Assembly (NCBI GenBank): GCA_905235755.1 | Contig: CAJONA010000066.1 | Coordinates: forward strand, 1 to 6,630 | DNA length: 6,630 bases | From: an uncultured Clostridia bacterium | Lineage (GTDB): Bacteria; Bacillota; Clostridia; Oscillospirales; CAG-272 | Direction: 5' to 3' | Shown here: one piece after another, positions 5,313-6,630 of the stretch | Numbering within the stretch: position 1 is the first letter of the stretch | Layout of the letters: each line of letters begins with the position of its first letter | Made by a program: the position numbers and the translations under genes | The notes under the pieces: model-generated | The model's database searches: none | Seen by the model: only the letters and a program-made list of their open reading frames with translations | What the model was told of the DNA's origin: nothing

Positions 5313-6302
5313 ATGAAGATAACCGTTCTCGACAGATGCACCGTAACGACGGGCGATGTATCTCTCGACGAAATAAATACTCTCGGCGACGTACGCTTTT
5401 ATGACGTCGTCGAGCCGTCGCTCCTTATCGAAACGATAGGCGACAGCGACGCCGTCATTTGCAACAAGGCGAAGATAACGGACGAGATCATGTCCGCGTG
5501 CAAAAATTTAAAATACGTCGGGCTTTTCGCGACAGGCTACAACAATATCGATATAGACGCCGCGCGCCTTCACGGTGTAACCGTGTGCAACGTTCCGGGC
5601 TATTCGACCGATTCCGTCGCCCAGCAGGTGTTCGCCATGATACTGCACTTCGCAACGTCGTCCGACGCATACAATGCGTCGGTGGCGCGCGGCGATTGGG
5701 CAAACAGCCGCACATTTTCGTATCTCGCATACCCGATAACGGAGCTCGCGGGGAAAACGCTCGGCATATTCGGTTTTGGCACGATAGGAAAAAAAGTCGC
5801 CGAGATCGGGCAGGCGTTCGGCATGAAAATCATTGCCGTTGCTCACAAACCGACATATTATACAAATGTAGAATTTGTAGATACGGACGCTCTTTTCGCC
5901 CGCTCCGACTACCTCACTCTGCACTGTCCGCTCACCGAAGAAACAAAACACATCGTAAATCACGACACAATGAAGATGATGAAAACGGATGCGGTGATTA
6001 TAAACACAGGACGCGGCGCCCTCATCGATTCTAAGGCTCTGGTTCACGCCTTAAAGCACGGTCACATCGGTGGCATCGGCATGGACGTCTACGAAGAAGA
6101 AAGCAAATACTTCTTCAGCGACTGGTCCACAGATATCATGACAGATGATGTGCTTGCCCGCCTTTTGACTTTCCCGAATGTTATAATTACAGGGCATCAG
6201 GCGTTTTTGACCACTAATGCCTTGAAGAATCTCGCAGATACAACGCTGGAAAATATAAGGGCTTTTGGGGCAGGGGAAGAGCTCGTGAATGAGGTGAAGT
6301 AA
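5313..6302 (+). CDS. D-2-hydroxyacid dehydrogenase, apparent chimera (hydroxypyruvate-reductase-like front, D-lactate-dehydrogenase-like back)
   Basis: The 329-residue NAD-dependent enzyme should interconvert a 2-oxoacid and its D-2-hydroxyacid in the cytosol. It shows the N-terminal substrate segment ATGYNNIDIDAA (73-84), the NAD loop GFGTIG (154-159), and catalytic R234 (NTGRGALID), a Glu in DVYEEE (258-263) and H295 (TGHQAF). Residues 1 to ~180 resemble glycerate/hydroxypyruvate reductases. From ~185 on, the sequence reads like fermentative D-lactate dehydrogenase (GMDVYEEESKYFFSDWS, DDVLARLLTFPN, GHQAFLTT). Codon use changes at the same point, from acg/gcg/tcg/ctc to aca/gcc/ttg. The substrate is therefore uncertain: lactate, hydroxypyruvate or another. 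I chose the ATG at 5313 because MKITVLD is the usual opening and it follows the pepF stop by 1 nt. A GTG at 5304, overlapping pepF and with aaagag 7 nt upstream, would add three residues. Confidence 0.88.
   Translation: MKITVLDRCTVTTGDVSLDEINTLGDVRFYDVVEPSLLIETIGDSDAVICNKAKITDEIMSACKNLKYVGLFATGYNNIDIDAARLHGVTVCNVPGYSTDSVAQQVFAMILHFATSSDAYNASVARGDWANSRTFSYLAYPITELAGKTLGIFGFGTIGKKVAEIGQAFGMKIIAVAHKPTYYTNVEFVDTDALFARSDYLTLHCPLTEETKHIVNHDTMKMMKTDAVIINTGRGALIDSKALVHALKHGHIGGIGMDVYEEESKYFFSDWSTDIMTDDVLARLLTFPNVIITGHQAFLTTNALKNLADTTLENIRAFGAGEELVNEVK
5861..5879. repeat. 7-bp inverted repeat at the codon-use transition
   Basis: tacaaat (5861-5867) and atttgta (5873-5879) are exact inverted copies around gtaga, inside the dehydrogenase gene. 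The site is AT-rich against its GC-richer left flank and lies where the protein similarity and codon habit change. It may simply be a coincidence in a loop-coding segment. Confidence 0.3.
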
Positions 6303-6334
6303 ATTGCTTTACATTGTATATAGGAAGTGAAGTT

Positions 6335-6595
6335 ATGGCACAGTCAATGATTAATATCAGAATGGATACAGATGAAAAGAACTCTTTTGAAGATGTATGC
6401 GATCAGCTTGGTTTAACAATTACAGCAGCATTTAATATGTTTGCTAAAAAGGTTATTCGTGAGCGTAGAATTCCTTTTGATTTTACTCTTGATCCATTTT
6501 ACAACGACACAAACCTTCATTATCTCGAAAAAATCACCAGCGAAATTGACAGCGGAAAAGCACAGCTTAAAGAACATAAGCTTGCAGAGGTGTAG
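6335..6595 (+). CDS. RelB/DinJ family antitoxin
   Basis: The 86-residue protein opens with the ribbon-helix-helix pattern of RelB/DinJ antitoxins. A short strand (SMINIRMDTDEKNSF, ~4-18) is followed by a helix, then GLTITAAFNMFAKKVIRERRIPFDF (residues ~26-50), the hallmark block of the family. The tail (~51-86) would wrap and neutralise the cognate ribonuclease toxin. The protein normally also represses its own operon. AGGAAG (6322-6327) points to the ATG at 6335. A TTG at 6314 would extend it by seven residues but has no better signal. The gene is AT-rich and lacks the XCG codons of purA and pepF, suggesting acquisition. It sits 32 nt after the dehydrogenase, and a toxin start follows 3 nt after its stop. 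Confidence 0.88.
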   Translation: MAQSMINIRMDTDEKNSFEDVCDQLGLTITAAFNMFAKKVIRERRIPFDFTLDPFYNDTNLHYLEKITSEIDSGKAQLKEHKLAEV

Positions 6596-6598
6596 CTG

Positions 6599-6630
6599 GT
6601 GAAAATTTTGTGGCATGAAAACGCTTGAAT
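6599..6630 (+). pseudogene. start of a Txe/YoeB-like toxin gene, apparently interrupted by TGA at codon 10; continues off the window
   Basis: A GTG at 6599, preceded by agaggtg at 6586-6592, opens the reading MKILWHENA and then TGA at 6626. The peptide lines up with the start of YoeB (MKLIWSEESW): the Met, Lys, Trp and a Glu agree, and the next residue should be the conserved Trp (TGG). The stop could be a TGG-to-TGA change or loss of one G (tggaat to tgaat). The position straight after a RelB/DinJ antitoxin is where the toxin is expected. Only 32 nt are visible, so this is tentative; an ATG at 6615 in another frame is the alternative start of an unknown gene. Confidence 0.4.

Noticed and set aside
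5459..6034. A 191-codon plus-strand frame inside the dehydrogenase
   Set aside because: Arg-rich out-of-frame reading of the dehydrogenase codons; the enzyme motifs are all in the other frame.
6303..6334. Possible promoter for the antitoxin gene (tgtatata near 6315-6322)
   Set aside because: There is no -35 hexamer at a proper distance and the -10-like bases overlap the ribosome binding site.

Overview
The window looks like a chromosomal segment of a low- to mid-GC Gram-positive, most likely an uncultured member of the Clostridia. The pointers are strong purine-rich Shine-Dalgarno sites, sigma-A-like promoters, an XCG-rich codon habit (gcg, acg, tcg, ccg) in the older genes, and PurA and FabG/YmfI-like proteins of a clostridial flavour. 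This placement is an inference; no rRNA or other taxonomic marker is present. Two housekeeping genes on the minus strand (purA, then a FabG-like reductase) diverge from a plus-strand cluster (NYN-domain protein, oligoendopeptidase F, D-2-hydroxyacid dehydrogenase, RelB/DinJ antitoxin, toxin remnant).

Region by region: positions 1-446 hold no convincing gene. From 119 onward this stretch is a chain of hairpins with degenerate repeats about 60 nt apart, ending at a perfect palindromic bidirectional terminator (413-440) that closes the reductase gene. The reductase (447-1181, minus) and purA (1224-2498, minus) are separated by only 42 nt, which hold purA's terminator and the reductase's ribosome binding site. 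The divergent region 2499-2740 holds purA promoter candidates, a purA leader with two stem-loops, an AT-rich dyad with CCGAAT/ATTCGG cores that recalls the PurR PurBox, and a good promoter and ribosome binding site for the NYN gene.

The NYN gene, pepF and the dehydrogenase are packed with gaps of 21 nt and 1 nt and are probably co-transcribed. They suggest an RNA-processing or regulatory protein riding with peptide and 2-oxoacid metabolism, but no single pathway links them clearly. The dehydrogenase is the most unusual gene. Its first ~180 residues look like the glycerate/hydroxypyruvate-reductase branch and use host-like XCG codons. Its last ~150 residues look like fermentative D-lactate dehydrogenase and use different, more AT-rich codons. 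The same foreign-looking composition continues into a RelB/DinJ antitoxin gene and a Txe/YoeB-like toxin start that hits TGA at codon 10. A recombination (or assembly) junction near 5850 would explain all of this.

No CRISPR array, tRNA, rRNA or transposase was seen. I found no wholly new system. The best leads are the chimeric dehydrogenase with its adjoining toxin-antitoxin tail, the hairpin array at the left end, and the purA/NYN control region.
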